DNA of 64,000 bases from the NCBI GenBank assembly GCA_947561585.1, contig CANNZV010000342.1, forward strand, positions 62,001-126,000, given 5' to 3'. The stretch comes from Caprella mutica (Eukaryota; Arthropoda; Malacostraca; Amphipoda; Caprellidae). The position numbers and the translations under genes are program-made. The notes below the pieces were generated by a model. The model ran no database searches. It was not told the origin of the DNA and saw nothing but the letters and a program-made list of their open reading frames with translations. Positions 23,813-36,700 of the stretch are shown here, piece after piece (position 1 is the stretch's first letter; the number at the start of each line of letters is the position of its first letter).

Positions 23813-24007
23813 AGTTCCGAGTTATCGGACGGTTACACATTTCGTTGTAATGATATTATACAATACCTATTTGATTGAAAAGATTCATACTCAACTGAAT
23901 TTCCTTATTTTAATAACTAAATATGATGATATGGATCTCTTTACTTATTCTGACAGAAAAAAATCAGATTGTAAAAGTAAATCAGGAAAAATTTCGGACT
24001 GTATATA
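23813..24007. mobile_element. GGGTAAGTTCC MITE left part, cut by the maT element
   Basis: The left end AGGTAAGTTCCGAGTTATCG at 23812 is clear. The element at 24008 inserted downstream, and no convincing right end is seen beyond it. Confidence 0.5.
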
Positions 24008-25303
24008 CAGGGTGGGGCGTAAGTTTGGAAGCAAATGAAAGTGCATATTATTATCCAACGAAAAATATATTTAATAATTTACAGTTATGTATTATTACAC
24101 AAGGGTTTTAAGAATTCAAAAATCATAAATTTATTCAAAATGTCCCACCTTGTTTTTAATAACAGCCTCAAATCTCCTCCGAACTCCTCCTACTGCGGCA
24201 CGCAACTGTTCTTGTGAAATTTCCTTCCAAGATCTCTGGAGCGAACGCTTTAAATCATCCAAACTGCGATGGAATTTACCACAGGCCTTTGATTCAAGAA
24301 TGGACCATACCGAAAAGTCCATAGGATTAACATCTGGGGAGCAGGGAGGCCACATTTCTTTGGACCAAAACCGTGGAAGATGGTCATGGCACCAGTTTTG
24401 AGTGACATTTGCAGTATGTGAAGTCGCGCCGTCTTGCTGAAATGTCCATAGAGTGTCATTACCGAAGTGATCCTTAGCTGACTCCAACATTGGCGTCAAA
24501 ATATTCTCAATATAACATTTAGCATTGATTTTGGCGCCTTGTTCCACAAAAATTGAAGGAGATCTCCAAGTTTCTGAAACGGCGGCCCAGACCATTACTG
24601 AAGCAGGTTTCATGGTTCTGTGGACAGTTTTTTGGTTGTATGGGATGTCTTTAGCACTTTTACCAATTATTCTGTCATTCCTCCGGTTGTGAGCCATTTC
24701 CACTGTGAAATTTTTTTCGTCAGACCAAACAATTTCACCAGCCGTGCCAGACTTCAATTCTCTCAGAAGTGCTTTGCTTCTCTCCAATCTCTTTTCTTTA
24801 CAGCTTCTGACAGAGTCTGTCTCTTTTGGAGGGTGAAAGAGGACATCTTTAGGTCTTCTTTGACAACTCTTCTCATTGTTCTGGGACTCACATTAGCTGT
24901 TTTGGCTAACAATCGTATTGACCTTTTCGGGTTCCTCCTGATCTTCTCTCGGGCACATTTTATCAGTTGTTTGGTGCGTTGTGAGCGTGGTCTACAACCT
25001 CTTGGACGATCAGTCAAGTCTCCTCTCTCATTAAAACGCTTCACACACTTCCAAACTGTCGATCTCGCTATTGTGAGAGTCTTTGAAATGACGGAATCTG
25101 AATTCCCGGCACGGTGTAGAGCAATAATGGCTTCTCTTTTGTCTGACATTTTTGAATTGACTAAATTTTTGTAAAAAAATAACACTGCCACCTCATAATG
25201 TAGTGTCTCTACTATAGTTCAAACCCTATCACCTACTTAGGAACTTATTTTTAAGAATTATATTAATGTTTGAAAAATTGCTTCCAAACTTACGCCCCAC
25301 CCG
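24008..25303 (-). mobile_element. maT-like mariner (DD37D), full-length ends
   Basis: The terminal repeats CAGGGTGGGGCGTAAGTTTG and (right end reversed) CGGGTGGGGCGTAAGTTTGG are flanked by TA at 24006-24007 and 25304-25305. The element is 1,296 bases long, a normal size for the superfamily, with one transposase gene inside on the minus strand. Confidence 0.9.
24131..25149 (-). pseudogene. DD37D mariner transposase with one frameshift
   Basis: The N-terminal frame starts MSDKREAIIALHRAGNS and carries an HTH (SDSVISKTLTIARSTVWKC) and a second helix set ending AVKKRDW (to about 24790). The C-terminal frame continues ERSKALLREL and holds VWSDEKNF (first Asp), FQQDGATSHTA (second Asp) and SPDVNPMDFSVW, with the third Asp 38 residues after the second. 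That spacing, DD37D, is the mark of the maT group of mariners. A single one-base change near 24780-24790 splits the two frames; otherwise the gene is open. It is probably a recently inactivated copy, and other copies may be active. Confidence 0.85.
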
Positions 25304-25346
25304 TATATAAAAAAAATAACGTAAAAGTAAGTCAACATATATCGTG

Positions 25347-26348
25347 CACGGACATTTCGTCCACGAAATGCTTTATTTTGTATTATAATTATAATTATTT
25401 ATTATTTATAATATTCTGCAATATAAAAGAATAAAACAACCTTTTATGATGGTAATTATTTATGGTATTTGCTTTTATTCTTATCACAATATTCTTCTCC
25501 TGCTTCTACTGGCCGGCAAAAGGAAAATAATAAAACTGAACACTTTATTAAATGATATGCAAGCAGGCCTCGCCTCTATTGCACCCCAGTCTTATGAAAT
25601 CTGTAATAATAGCGAGGCATGTCTCGAAATTTTTTTAGTACATAAACATAGAAAACGGAGACTTATTTTTCTCTATTCACAATAGCTACAATTTTTGCGT
25701 TGAAATTTCACAATAACTACAATAAACATCAATATAAGTACTTAGATTAGCTTTTTAAAAGCAATACTGGTTCAGAAATTGTTTTTTGATGACAACTTTT
25801 TTCCAACAGTGACTACATAAAATATCCTGCGAACTCCTTTAAGTATTAATGTATATACTACTAAACAAGCGATTGATATTTAAATATGATATAAAAGAAT
25901 TAAAACTAGATATTGGTACATTTTAGTGTTACGTTTAATTATATAAACGTAAAAACATCCTTGCTTTCTGACTGTTTTATATTTCCACTCATAATAAAAC
26001 CATATAAAATAATTGGCATTTACTTCTATAGTAATTATTTTATTCTCTTTCTTACGTTTCCATATTTAGTGATGTTGGATACTCATAACTCGTTAATTAA
26101 TGCATAATATTATAGGAAGTAAATAACTTAATGATACAGTCAACCTGTTTAACATATCTAATGTTATATGTAACTGTAATCGATTGATAAACATTTTTTA
26201 TGTGTTCATATGAAATCGTATATATATATATTTACACCTGGCTATTAATATAATAGTGAAAAATATTATGAAATATATCCCATATACACTTTAAAATACA
26301 AAATAAAGCAATTCGTGAACGAATTGTCCGTTGGACGAAATGTCCGTG
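25347..26348. mobile_element. 1-kb non-autonomous element, CACGGACATTTCGTCC ends
   Basis: The left arm CACGGACATTTCGTCCACGA and then ATGCTTTATTTTGTATT faces AATACAAAATAAAGCA and GGACGAAATGTCCGTG. The arms are about 45 bases. The interior open frames (79 and 64 aa) look like nothing known. It is inserted beside the maT element. Confidence 0.7.
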
Positions 26349-26631
26349 GACGAATGTTCTAGACCCAACATCTCTAATTACAAATTCCTATATTTTCAAA
26401 CATTTAGGCTTGTGAATATGGTACTCATTGATCAATAAAACAAACTCTGTAACTAATTTTATTTCTTACTCAGACATCATATTTATTCTTCTTCATTATT
26501 TCAAGATGGAAGATACTTGTCTAAGACAACCTATATAATATAAGTTAATCATGAATAAAATTGAGACGTACAGTATTTCGAACAGTAAAAGTAAAGAGAT
26601 CCTATAATAATTATTTAACTTTTATTTTATT

Positions 26632-26905
26632 TGGTATCTATGATACCTTAGGTGACTTATATTTGGATTGGTATCTATGATACCTTAGGTGACTTATATT
26701 TTGATTGGTATCTATGATACCTTAGGTGACTTATATTTTGATTGGTATCTATGATACCTTAGGTGACTTATATTTGGATTGGTATCTATGATACCTTAGG
26801 TGACTTATATTTGGATTGGTATCTATGATACCTTAGGTGACTTATATTTTGATTGGTATCTATGATACCTTAGGTGACTTATATTTGGATTGGTATCATG
26901 CATGC
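26632..26905. repeat. ~36-bp tandem repeat around GGTATCTATGATACC, 8 copies
   Basis: The unit is GGTATCTATGATACCTTAGG, then TGACTTATATTTTGATT, with G/T variation. Each unit contains the GGTATC..GATACC palindrome found in the middle of the GGGTAAGTTCC MITEs. Confidence 0.9.
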
Positions 26906-27554
26906 TACCTGAGATAATAATTATCTTTCAGATAAGATAAGGAATTATTGTCTAAAATGTTGACCAATATCATTACGTTATCAAACAGCACCGAAGTGTA
27001 CCTATATTTGATATGAAAAATAGTTTATATATCTGATTATATTGAATATAATTTGACTTAGTATTGCTCTCCTTCCTGAAAAAAAATTGACAATTTCAAA
27101 CTTTCGAATATTTCAATATTCAATATCCTAATTTCAATAAAAAATATACAGAACTTAGGAACATTTTTGTAGAATTAATCAAGTCACCTTATATAGTTAG
27201 TTAACCAATAATTAAAGAAAAATCATAGGAAATAATAAGTTATCAACCCAATATATAGCTAAATTTAATGATTATTCGATTCGTAACCATTATTTCGATT
27301 TTAATTACCCAATTAAGAAAGAAAATAAAAAATCTAAAACTTGTGTGATATTCGTATATTAGAGCCTTAGCCTATTTTAATGAATTAAACAGAATAAGCA
27401 AGTTCTTTTAATTTAACTATATTGAGTTAATAACTTATTATTTTCTATGATTTTTCTTCAATTATTTGTTAACCATTTAGGTGACTTTATTAATTTTACT
27501 ATCCAAAATAAAAATGAGTTCTAAAAATTTTGTTTTAAATTATTCAAAATTAGG
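26906..27554. other. No gene recognised
   Basis: AT-rich. ATTTAACTATATTGAGTTAA near 27414 and TTATCAACCCAATATATAG near 27240 hint at an old inverted repeat. Nothing coding. Confidence 0.35.
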
Positions 27555-27740
27555 ATACCTGATAAAACAAAATGATAACCAATGAAAAAAAAAGGATGAT
27601 AAAAAATATTAACCAATGACAAGAAGTAATAGCTAAACAATGATAAAACAAAATTATAGCCAATGATAAAAAATAATAACCTACGATAAAAAATAGTAAC
27701 CAATGATAAAAAATAATAACCACTGATAAAAAAATAATTT
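27555..27740. repeat. Degenerate ~25-bp repeat AACCAATGATAAAAAATAAT
   Basis: About seven imperfect copies are present. Minus-strand open frames across it (60 and 75 aa) are repeat translations. Related units recur at 28785-28835. Confidence 0.75.
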
Positions 27741-27904
27741 GGTAGTTTGGTAGGTTTTTGCTCTTCAAATCATACATTAAATATGTATATCACTGAGTAC
27801 TCCAATACCTTCAGTACATATCATTAGAGTTCGATCTTTCACAGCGTCACGTAGGTACAATCAATGAAAAGAGGTAGGTAGGCAAGTAGGTACACATGAA
27901 ATGT

Positions 27905-28415
27905 ATGAAATAGACATAGTATTGGCAATCAAGAGTGTTTTATGTACGTGACGTCATCAAAGCAACACTTTATAATCAAATTCAAATAAAAGAAATTTTT
28001 CAATTTGATATTTTCTATCACTATAAGGATATTTAAATAGTTTTATTTAGTTATTAAAATTTTTAACCCCTTAACTTCGGATTCAAGTATGTTGCTTTGA
28101 TGACGTCACGCACATATAACAATCTTCTGTCAGTACTAGGCAGGTACGTACACTTCACACTATACAGAATAGACAAAGTAGTAATAATTGAGTGATTTTT
28201 GAACGTGACGTCATCAAAGCAACACACTTAAATAGAAAATTAAAGGCTTGCAGTTCAACTAACTGAATATTTCTATTAATGAATAAATATAATGGCAGTA
28301 AATAAACAGTTTTGACAATTTAAAAATTTTTAATACCTTAAATTTTATTTTAGAGTGTTGCTGTGATGACGTCACGTACACAAAATACCTTGATTGTCCC
28401 TACTTTCTTTATTGT
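27905..28415. mobile_element. Two foldback MITEs with ACGTGACGTCATCAAAGCAA arms
   Basis: Copy 1 has arms near 27953-27977 and 28088-28117; copy 2 near 28204-28232 and 28356-28380. Outer sequence (GGCAATCAAGAGTG / CTTGATTGTCC) also pairs. Each arm holds the perfect palindrome TGACGTCA, the CRE/ATF-site consensus, giving four sites in about 420 bases. Confidence 0.7.
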
Positions 28416-29481
28416 ATGCACTAAGGTACACTTTATCAGTATTGACTGAATGTTACAGTAGAATGTGTCAGACAGACGAGACTGAGAATAAAAGTAACTG
28501 TGAAAATATGTACCTAATTAGTAAATTGTAATGAATAATACCAACTGTTTTATCATGTTTGTTTTTCATACCATTGGTGTAAACCTGTAATTTATGTTCC
28601 TACTTGTTTTGTGAACCTGAAATATTTATGAGACGAAGTTTTCGTTTTTTTTTTAATTATGCAGTCTAAATTCAATTAACTTTTAATTTAATGATTAATT
28701 TTTGACCCAATCATCGGAATAATGAACGATATCGAGAAGAATAAACATTTATAAACAACAATATGGGAGAAGGTGATGAAAATGATAACCATATATGAAA
28801 AAATGATAACCATTGATAAAACATGATAACCACTATAGGAATATAGAGAGGATGCACATATCCTGTCTAATAAGTATCGATACCCTTGAAATAAAACACT
28901 TACGGTGTACAAGGTTTCCATGTTTTTATTTAAGTATCGAAAATATTTATATGAATTAAAGTTTTGCATCCAATTTTTATTTATTCAAGCATTCGTGGAT
29001 AAAGGTTACCAATTGATATTGAATCAATTATTTGTTTATTATAAATCTGGTTACTATTCATCGGTCCGACTCCCTATTAATCTGACGCTTTTGCAGTTTA
29101 TTTCTGATTTAACATCTAATATGTAACCCTCCTGCCAGGTCATTAAATAATCATGAAATGTGCAGTACAACAAACTAGCGGATACAACCAACTACATTAA
29201 ATGATGAAATCTTATCAATGATTGCATCATACAATTTAATATAAGAAATGAAGTAAAATAAGAGAGGATTACGAATTTAAAAAAAAAAATTATTATTTTG
29301 AATATTTATTAATTAGTAATTTATTACTATATTAGTATATCTATTTTATTTACTTATAAGTATATCTATTTAATGATAATTTTTATTCTAATCAAAAAAA
29401 TAAAACGAGAAATAAACACATAAATCTCATATTAACAAGTCAATATTTACTTGTAGTGTAAATAAGCAATTATAATTATTT
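28416..29481. other. No gene; one dispersed-repeat fragment
   Basis: Bases 29125-29205 (CCTGCCAGGTCATTAAATAA, CTAGCGGATACAACCAACTA) are the reverse of the centre of the 13018-13443 foldback. The 93-aa and 73-aa frames have no recognisable features. Confidence 0.45.
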
Positions 29482-29756
29482 AGGATAAGTTCCAAGTTAT
29501 CGGACAGTTCTACATTATTGATCATAAATATGAAAAAAAAATGAGAAACGGACTTTTCTCCGCCTAATTTTCTTTTAAATTTTAAACTCTGGAAGACAAT
29601 TATATGCAAATGTTCGAAGATACACTGGTACAGTCTTAAAATAAAAACGACAAATATCGACACATACGGTAATCAAAGCTAACAATATGTCTGTTAATAA
29701 AATGTGTTTTTATCGAAATTATAATTTAATATACCAGAATACTATTATTTAATTCG
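29482..29756. other. GGGTAAGTTCC MITE left end, otherwise no gene
   Basis: AGGATAAGTTCCAAGTTATC then GGACAGTTCTACATTATTGA marks a MITE end at 29482. A matching right end is not clear. Confidence 0.45.
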
Positions 29757-29868
29757 GCGGGGAAAAGTCCGGCAGGGACTAGTCCAAGCGGGGGAAAGTC
29801 CGGCGGGGACTAATCCAGGCGGGGAAAAGTCCGGCGAAGAATGGTCCGGCGGCGAAAAGTCCTGGTGC
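29757..29868. repeat. GC-rich short tandem repeat GGCGGGGAAAAGTCC
   Basis: About eight degenerate GGCGGGGAAAAGTCC / GGCGGGGACTAATCC units form a GC-rich island in AT-rich DNA. Confidence 0.85.
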
Positions 29869-30784
29869 CGAAAAAAAAATAGGTAATAGGTATGTAACAT
29901 TTTCCTTTTATGAATGAAAATGCGGAACTCTTCTATTAATTACTTGGCATTATATCTTCTATATAAATAGCATTTCTAGGCTACCTACTTTTATTTCATT
30001 TTAAATATTCGTAACATTTAAATGTATTTAAATGTTCATTAATTGTTTCTAGCAATTAATTTGATATTATCTAAAAAAGAAGGTATTGCAAAAGCTATAG
30101 AAAGAAAATACCATAAACAATACATAACGCATTAATAAATAATATGGACCATATATAACTGGTACAGTTGCCATGTTTGTAAACAAAGATTGGGTAGGTA
30201 GTTGAAATTAATAACAACAACTATGTACAAACATGATGTTAGTAATGTAACGTAGCTATGGATAAAAAGCAATGAAAAAGTTAAATTTGAATAATCAGCT
30301 ACCTACCTATTCAATTAAATATATAGTAGCAATAATTTATGCTTTTTATGGAATCAATTTTCGAGCGAATCTCAATTTATTTTAGAAAATCTTATCTCGT
30401 ACCTTTAGAAAAGATATATGGATGTACAATTATTGCGTATATTAAACCTATTAAAATTGTTTCTAATGCATTAATTATCTACCTATGTATGTCTTTATCT
30501 GTTGTGGACATGTTCTGGACAGAACGTAACGCGTCATATCCTGTACCGACTGAGAGAACCTACCTATGTATGGTGAATCAGAGATTTAAAAATTCTTATC
30601 AAGCTAATTACTTGGTAAATGAAGATAGCAGCAATCTCACAGGTGCACATGGTTACAGATAATTGATCAGATATTATAAACAAACAATGAAATTCGCAAT
30701 TGATAATCAGAAAAAGTAAATATACATTTCAGTATCAGAGGGAAAGTCACTGAGTGAAGTTGTGTATAATATTTTCTCTTCAAA
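29869..30784. other. Upstream region of gene A
   Basis: No promoter element can be fixed. A TCAGTATC initiator-like string is near 30730-30737, about 50 bases before the proposed start codon. A 107-aa open frame (30339-30662) shows no domain features. Confidence 0.35.
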
Positions 30785-33700
30785 ATGTCTCCAGTTGCTA
30801 CATCATCTGCTTATGAAGATGCTGGTAAGTTTGATTTATTTAAATATATACCTATAAAGTTACTGTGTAAATAGTTACCTAAGTAGAACTTAATAAACAC
30901 GGTTGGATACCTAGGTATGTATTTGTTGATATATTTACCTAGGTATAGATCATTATGCGTATTAGTACTTAGTAGTAGGTAGTAAATTTTTACATAAGTA
31001 TCCACTTTTCTTACAGATGTTAATAATGTAATTTTGATACCTAATTACCTAGTTAAGTACCCATGTGATACTGATACCTAGTTAAAAATATAGATACCTA
31101 TAAATATCTAACTAGGTAGTTAAGCTATTGTGCCTGAACACCTGTTAGATATTCGGTTCTATAGGTAGGTATACCTTTTGTAAATAAACTAGTTACAACT
31201 GTTTGCAAGAGAGTCAAAGGGTAAGTTCCGAATTATCGGACCGTTTCACATTTTCGATCATATCTGAAGATGTCGAAGATGTGGAACTTTTCGATAATTC
31301 AGAACTTAACCCTATGACTATTGTGCAAATTAGGGGGTCCATACAATTACCGGAACGGAGCATGAATTACCGGAACGGGACATGAATTACCGGAACGGAG
31401 CATGAATTACCGGAACGGAGTTGTTTTATTGCGAAATATTCCTATTTATGTAATTTAGTTGTACAAATGATCGATATATGGTCTAAATGATATCATAATT
31501 AACCATTTTACACTCGTTTCGTCCCGTAATCGTTATAAAAACGTATGAAAATGAGACGGACATTTTACAAGAGTATATGCTGAAAATTAGTTTTCTTTAT
31601 AAGATATTTCATAGAGAATACTTTAAGGAGAGACTAAAGTAATTTTAGTGAGTGATTATATATTATAATTTTATTGAGAAATAATCCTAGTTATGTAATT
31701 TAGGTATATATTTGGTCCAAATGATATCATATTTATCCATTTTATACTCATTTCTGCTCGCTCGTAATCGCTACCCAACGTCTGAAATACACAACGTGAT
31801 TTCGCATTGTAGTATAATGTATATTAATGAGTTATATATATTTATATTTTATAGGTACCACGGTTTCTAATTAGGCAGGTAATATGATGCAATAATTAAC
31901 AAATTTTATAGGTAGCTTAAATAGTTCCTCTAATATTCTACCTTGACGCTGCTTCTTTTGAAATTAATTCCGAATTTCACAATAAAATAATTACCTACGT
32001 AATAATTAATCTAACTAGTGAAAACTGTAGTGATCATAGCTATTTCACTACAAATATATTTCAAAATTCATACTTAACTATATATTCAGCAATTATGAAG
32101 CATTAATTTTACAATCAACAAATATATGTGCTAATATCAATCGTAGTTATATTAACTACCTAATAATTATTTTTCTTGAAACAGTTATATATCGCACAGA
32201 TTGTATCAAATGTGATGTCATATGTATATTGTATATACAGGCAGACCTCGCTATAATTACCAAATTAAAGTGAGAAAAAGTAACAAAAGATAAATATAAT
32301 TGTCACTCCATCATGCATCTCTTTTTCTATATTAAATTTGTTTTAGAGTTAGAGTACAATATATGTATAAGCCTGTTATCTTGTAAAAAGTATTTCAAGT
32401 AATTATTCAAAGTACTTTTAGAAAGTACTTCAACTTTTCAAGTAGTACTTGAAGTACTTACTTGTTACTTAGTACTTTAACTTGGTACTTGGGAAGTACT
32501 TTCCCGCCCATCTCTGCCAGTCAGTAACAATCAAACCGGTGAGGTAGGAAACAAGCCGTCTAATCTGAAGCCCCCTGAAACTTGAAAGAGATAGCTGGGA
32601 ATATTTGGGGTTCGACCTATTTTCGGTAATATAACACAGATGATGATAATTTAAATGAATTGCGTAATTATCTTTAGTAGTATTAATTAAATAATTTAAG
32701 CTGAAAGAGAACTTCTTTGAATTAGGAAGTTGGGCATGAAAGGAGAATGACGTAGTCTATGTTAAAATATTCATGAAACGTTTTCTTTAACATAGAAAAC
32801 GAGACAGCAGACTGAACGGGTCACTGTTCTTAGTGTTATAGAATATTTATTCATCGAAACCTGATACATACGTCAGTTAGATGCTGAATTGGTTATTGAG
32901 AAAGATTATATTAAAGACAATAATATATGAGAAATGAATAATTAGCATTGACATTGAATATTACTTAGGATATATCCTAAATAGTATATTAATAAAATAA
33001 CTACTGATATGAAATAAAGAGATATATTGTCAATACTGCATGCAGAGAAATAAATGAAATATAGGTAGGAAAATATTTTCCCTTAGTATCCGTTAGAAGA
33101 ATATATAGGGGGGTTAATTGAATCTGTTGTCACATTGTCTTTGAATTCAGATACATTATTATTAAAAGTGGTCTCGAAAAAAGTACCGTACGTAAACATA
33201 TAAAACGGATACAAGTTTTCTGATTATTTCACGGTAACTAAAAAAACATCAGAATTATAATCCAGAAGAGGTTATTAGAAGCAATTGGTTCAGAAATTCA
33301 ACATATCCCATTGGCCATTTTAGGGTAAGTTCCGTGTTATCGCACGGTTCCATATTTTTGAACACGAAAAAATTTCTGTATAATTATTATTATTATTCAA
33401 CTTTTATCTAAATTATTCAGGATACCAATTAGAATAAAAGTTAAATAACAATTATTATATTTTCATTTCTGATGTATCCGAAAATGTAGAACCAAGTAAT
33501 AACTTGGATCGAACTTAGTATGTATACCCTACAACCAAATATATTTCATGGAGCATAAAATTGCTGTTTGTTCAATGTAACACAATAATTATAGAAATCT
33601 AAGTAATAAGCCACTATAACAGGCTTATATATTGTACTCTAACTCTAAAACAAATTTAATATAGAAAAGGAGATGCATGATGGAGTGACAATTATATTTA

Positions 33701-36700
33701 TCTTTTGTTACTTTTCCTCACTTTAATTACCGTTTAATTTGGTAATTATAGCGAGGTTTGCCTGTATATACAATATACATATGACATCACATTTGATACA
33801 ATCTGTGCGATATATAACTGTTTCAATAAAAATAATTATTAGGTAGTTAATATAATTACGATTGATATTAGCACATATATTTGTTGATTGTAAAATTAAT
33901 GCTTCATAATTGCTGAATATATAGTTAAGTATGAAATATATTTGTAGTGAAATAGCTATGATCACTACAGTTTTCACTAGTTAGATTAATTATTACGTAG
34001 GTAATTATTTTATTGTGAAATTCGGAATTAATTTCAAAAGAAGCAGCGTCAAGGTAGAATATTAGAGGAACTATTTAAGCTACCTATAAAATTTGTTAAT
34101 TATTGCATCATATTACCTGCCTAATTAGAAACCGTGGTACCTATAAAATATAAATATATATAACTCATTAATATACTACAATGCGAAATCACGTTGTGTA
34201 TTTCAGACGTTGGGTAGCGATTACGAGCGAGCAGAAATGAGTATAAAATGGATAAATATGATATCATTTGGACCAAATATATACCTAAATTACATAACTA
34301 GGATTATTTCTCAATAAAATTATAATATATAATCACTCACTAAAATTACTTTAGTCTCTCCTTACAGTATTCTCTATGAAATATCTTATAAGGAAAACTA
34401 ATTTTCAGCATATACTCTTGTAAAATGTCCGTCTCATTTTCATACGTTTTTATAACGATTACGGGACGAAACGAGTGTAAAATGGTTAATTATGATATCA
34501 TTTAGACCATATATCGATCATTTGTATGACTAAATTACATAAATAGGAATATTTCGCAATAAAACAACTCCGTTCCGGTAATTCATGTCCCGTTCCGGTA
34601 ATTCATGCTCCGTTCCGGTAATTGTATGAACCGCAAATTAGGTATATTTTAGTAACCAACCAAAAATCTTATGTTATTTGAAAGTTAGGTTAATTGGCAT
34701 AATTAATTAATTGACATAATTATTTAATTAGTTGATAAGATACGCGAAATTTTGGATCGTATGGAATTTAATTATTAATTGTAAATAATTTTTACGGTTA
34801 TTTTACTGATAAAGCTTATACCTACCTAATTGTTCTAATTAATTAATGGAAATTATTGTAGTTTAATTGTATAGGTACCTAGGTATGTTATACTAAATTT
34901 ATTTTTCTAGGTAAAAGAAGCACTTTATTTAAATTTATATCAATCATGTAATGTTAGATATTCACTATTTAAATTATACATCTTTCGACACCCTTCAGTT
35001 ACTCTTAACTATCAATTTATATTAAATATAATTCGATAATATATAGCTAATTAGCTAGATTAATTATGACTTGATAATAATTGTGGAGCATTTGCTAATA
35101 ATGTGATAAAATTATAGGTACAGTTTATGTTGAAAAAGGATTATATGGATTATTATTGATTGTGTAAATTGACTTGAGGATTAATAAATTTTGTTCAAAG
35201 AGATTATTGAAGAATTACATGATTAACATTAGCTATTCCAACGGATTAATATACGGGATAATGGGAGTAAATTTTGATTAATATGAGGGATTATGAGATT
35301 AATTTTTTCAAAAAGATTAATATGAGGGATAATAGGAGTAAATTTTGATTAATATGAGGGATTATGAGATTAATTTTTTCAAAAAGATTAATATGAGGGA
35401 TAATAGGAGTAAATTTTGATTAATATGAGGGATTATGAGATTAATTTTTTCAAAAAGATTAATATGAGGGATAATAGGAGTAAATTTTGATTAATATGAG
35501 GGATTATAAGATTAGTTTTGTTCAAAAAGATTAATATTAGGGATTACCTAACTATGTTATTATTTTTTTTTTTTCGAAAAGATTGACCAAAGAATTTTCA
35601 GAATCAAAGATAATGACACAGGTTCATAGTTAGAAAAAATGCACAACTGGGGAGAAACACAGTAGCTACTAGGAAAGTGAGTGTTTAAATAAGGCAGTAA
35701 GAAATTTAAGCGCTAGTTTGGTGTGCCATCTTGTTAGAATTTAGGGTAAATTCCTGGTTCACGTCCCTATTTCATTTAGGAACGTGAACTAGGAATTTAC
35801 CTAATACAGTAGCAAATATACAGGATACGGTATACGAGATACATAATATATTCTAGAGTTTATTAAAAGTAACGTAATAACTGGAAATTAATTGGTAATG
35901 ATGATGACCCGTTATTTTTAACGGGAAAGTACACTAGTATAATATAATTTATTTATTTTAATATAATAAAATTTATTTGTAAAATAATGAATTTTGTTGA
36001 GAATATAATATCTCATCTATATTGTTTGTTTCGTATCACAGATAGATACTTAAACAAAAAAATTATCACATTAAAATAAAAATACCAATGCATTATCAGA
36101 TCACATAAACCTCACAGATCGAATACCAAACTAGTACCGAAATTTCTAAAGGTCATATTGGTTCGTGTCCTACGTTAACACCCACTGTCCGAGTACTGTG
36201 AGTATCCGAGTACTGTGAGTGTCCGAGTAGTGTGAGTGTCAGAGTAGTGTGAGTGTCCGAGTAGTGTGAGTGTCAGAGTATTGTGAGTGTCCGAGTACTG
36301 TGAGTGTCCGAGTACTGTGAGTGTCCGGGCAGTGTGAGTGTCAGAGTATTGTGAGTGTCCGAGTACTGTGAGTGTCCGAGTACTGTGAGTGTCCGAGTAC
36401 TGTGAGTGTCAGAGTATTGTGAGTGTCCGAGTACTGTGAGTGTCCGAGTACTGTGAGTGTCCGAGTACTGTGAGTGTCCGAGTACTGTGAGTGTCCGAGT
36501 ACTGTGAGTGTCCGAGTACTGTGAGTGTCCGAGTACTGTTAGTGTCCGAGTACTGAGAGTGTCCGAGTACTGTTAGTGTCCGAGTACTGTGAGTGTCCGA
36601 GTACCGTGAGTGTCCGAGTACTGTGAGTGTCCGAGTACTGTGAGTGTCTGAGTACTGTGAGTGTCCGAGTACTGTGAGTGTCTGAGTACTGTGAGTGTCT

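Larger units (their letters stand above)
31334..34632. mobile_element. 3.3-kb foldback element with ~1-kb inverted arms and 9-bp TSD
   Basis: The arms are about 31335-32390 and 33600-34632 and look almost identical when inverted. They start GGTCCATACAATTACCGG / GGTTCATACAATTACCGG, followed by tandem ATGAATTACCGGAACGG units (four on the left, three on the right). GCAAATTAG flanks both sides (31325-31333 and 34633-34641), giving a 9-base duplication as in Foldback or Mutator-like elements. No transposase is present. The spacer holds a truncated hAT end (about 32390-32519), a block shared with 6770-7440, and a GGGTAAGTTCC MITE. Confidence 0.8.

Noticed and set aside
24620..25174. 184-aa plus-strand open frame
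   Set aside because: It lies antisense to the DD37D mariner transposase, whose minus-strand frames carry all recognisable motifs.
30339..30662. 107-aa plus-strand open frame upstream of gene A
   Set aside because: Ordinary AT-rich composition, no motif, no splice link to gene A in a sensible phase.
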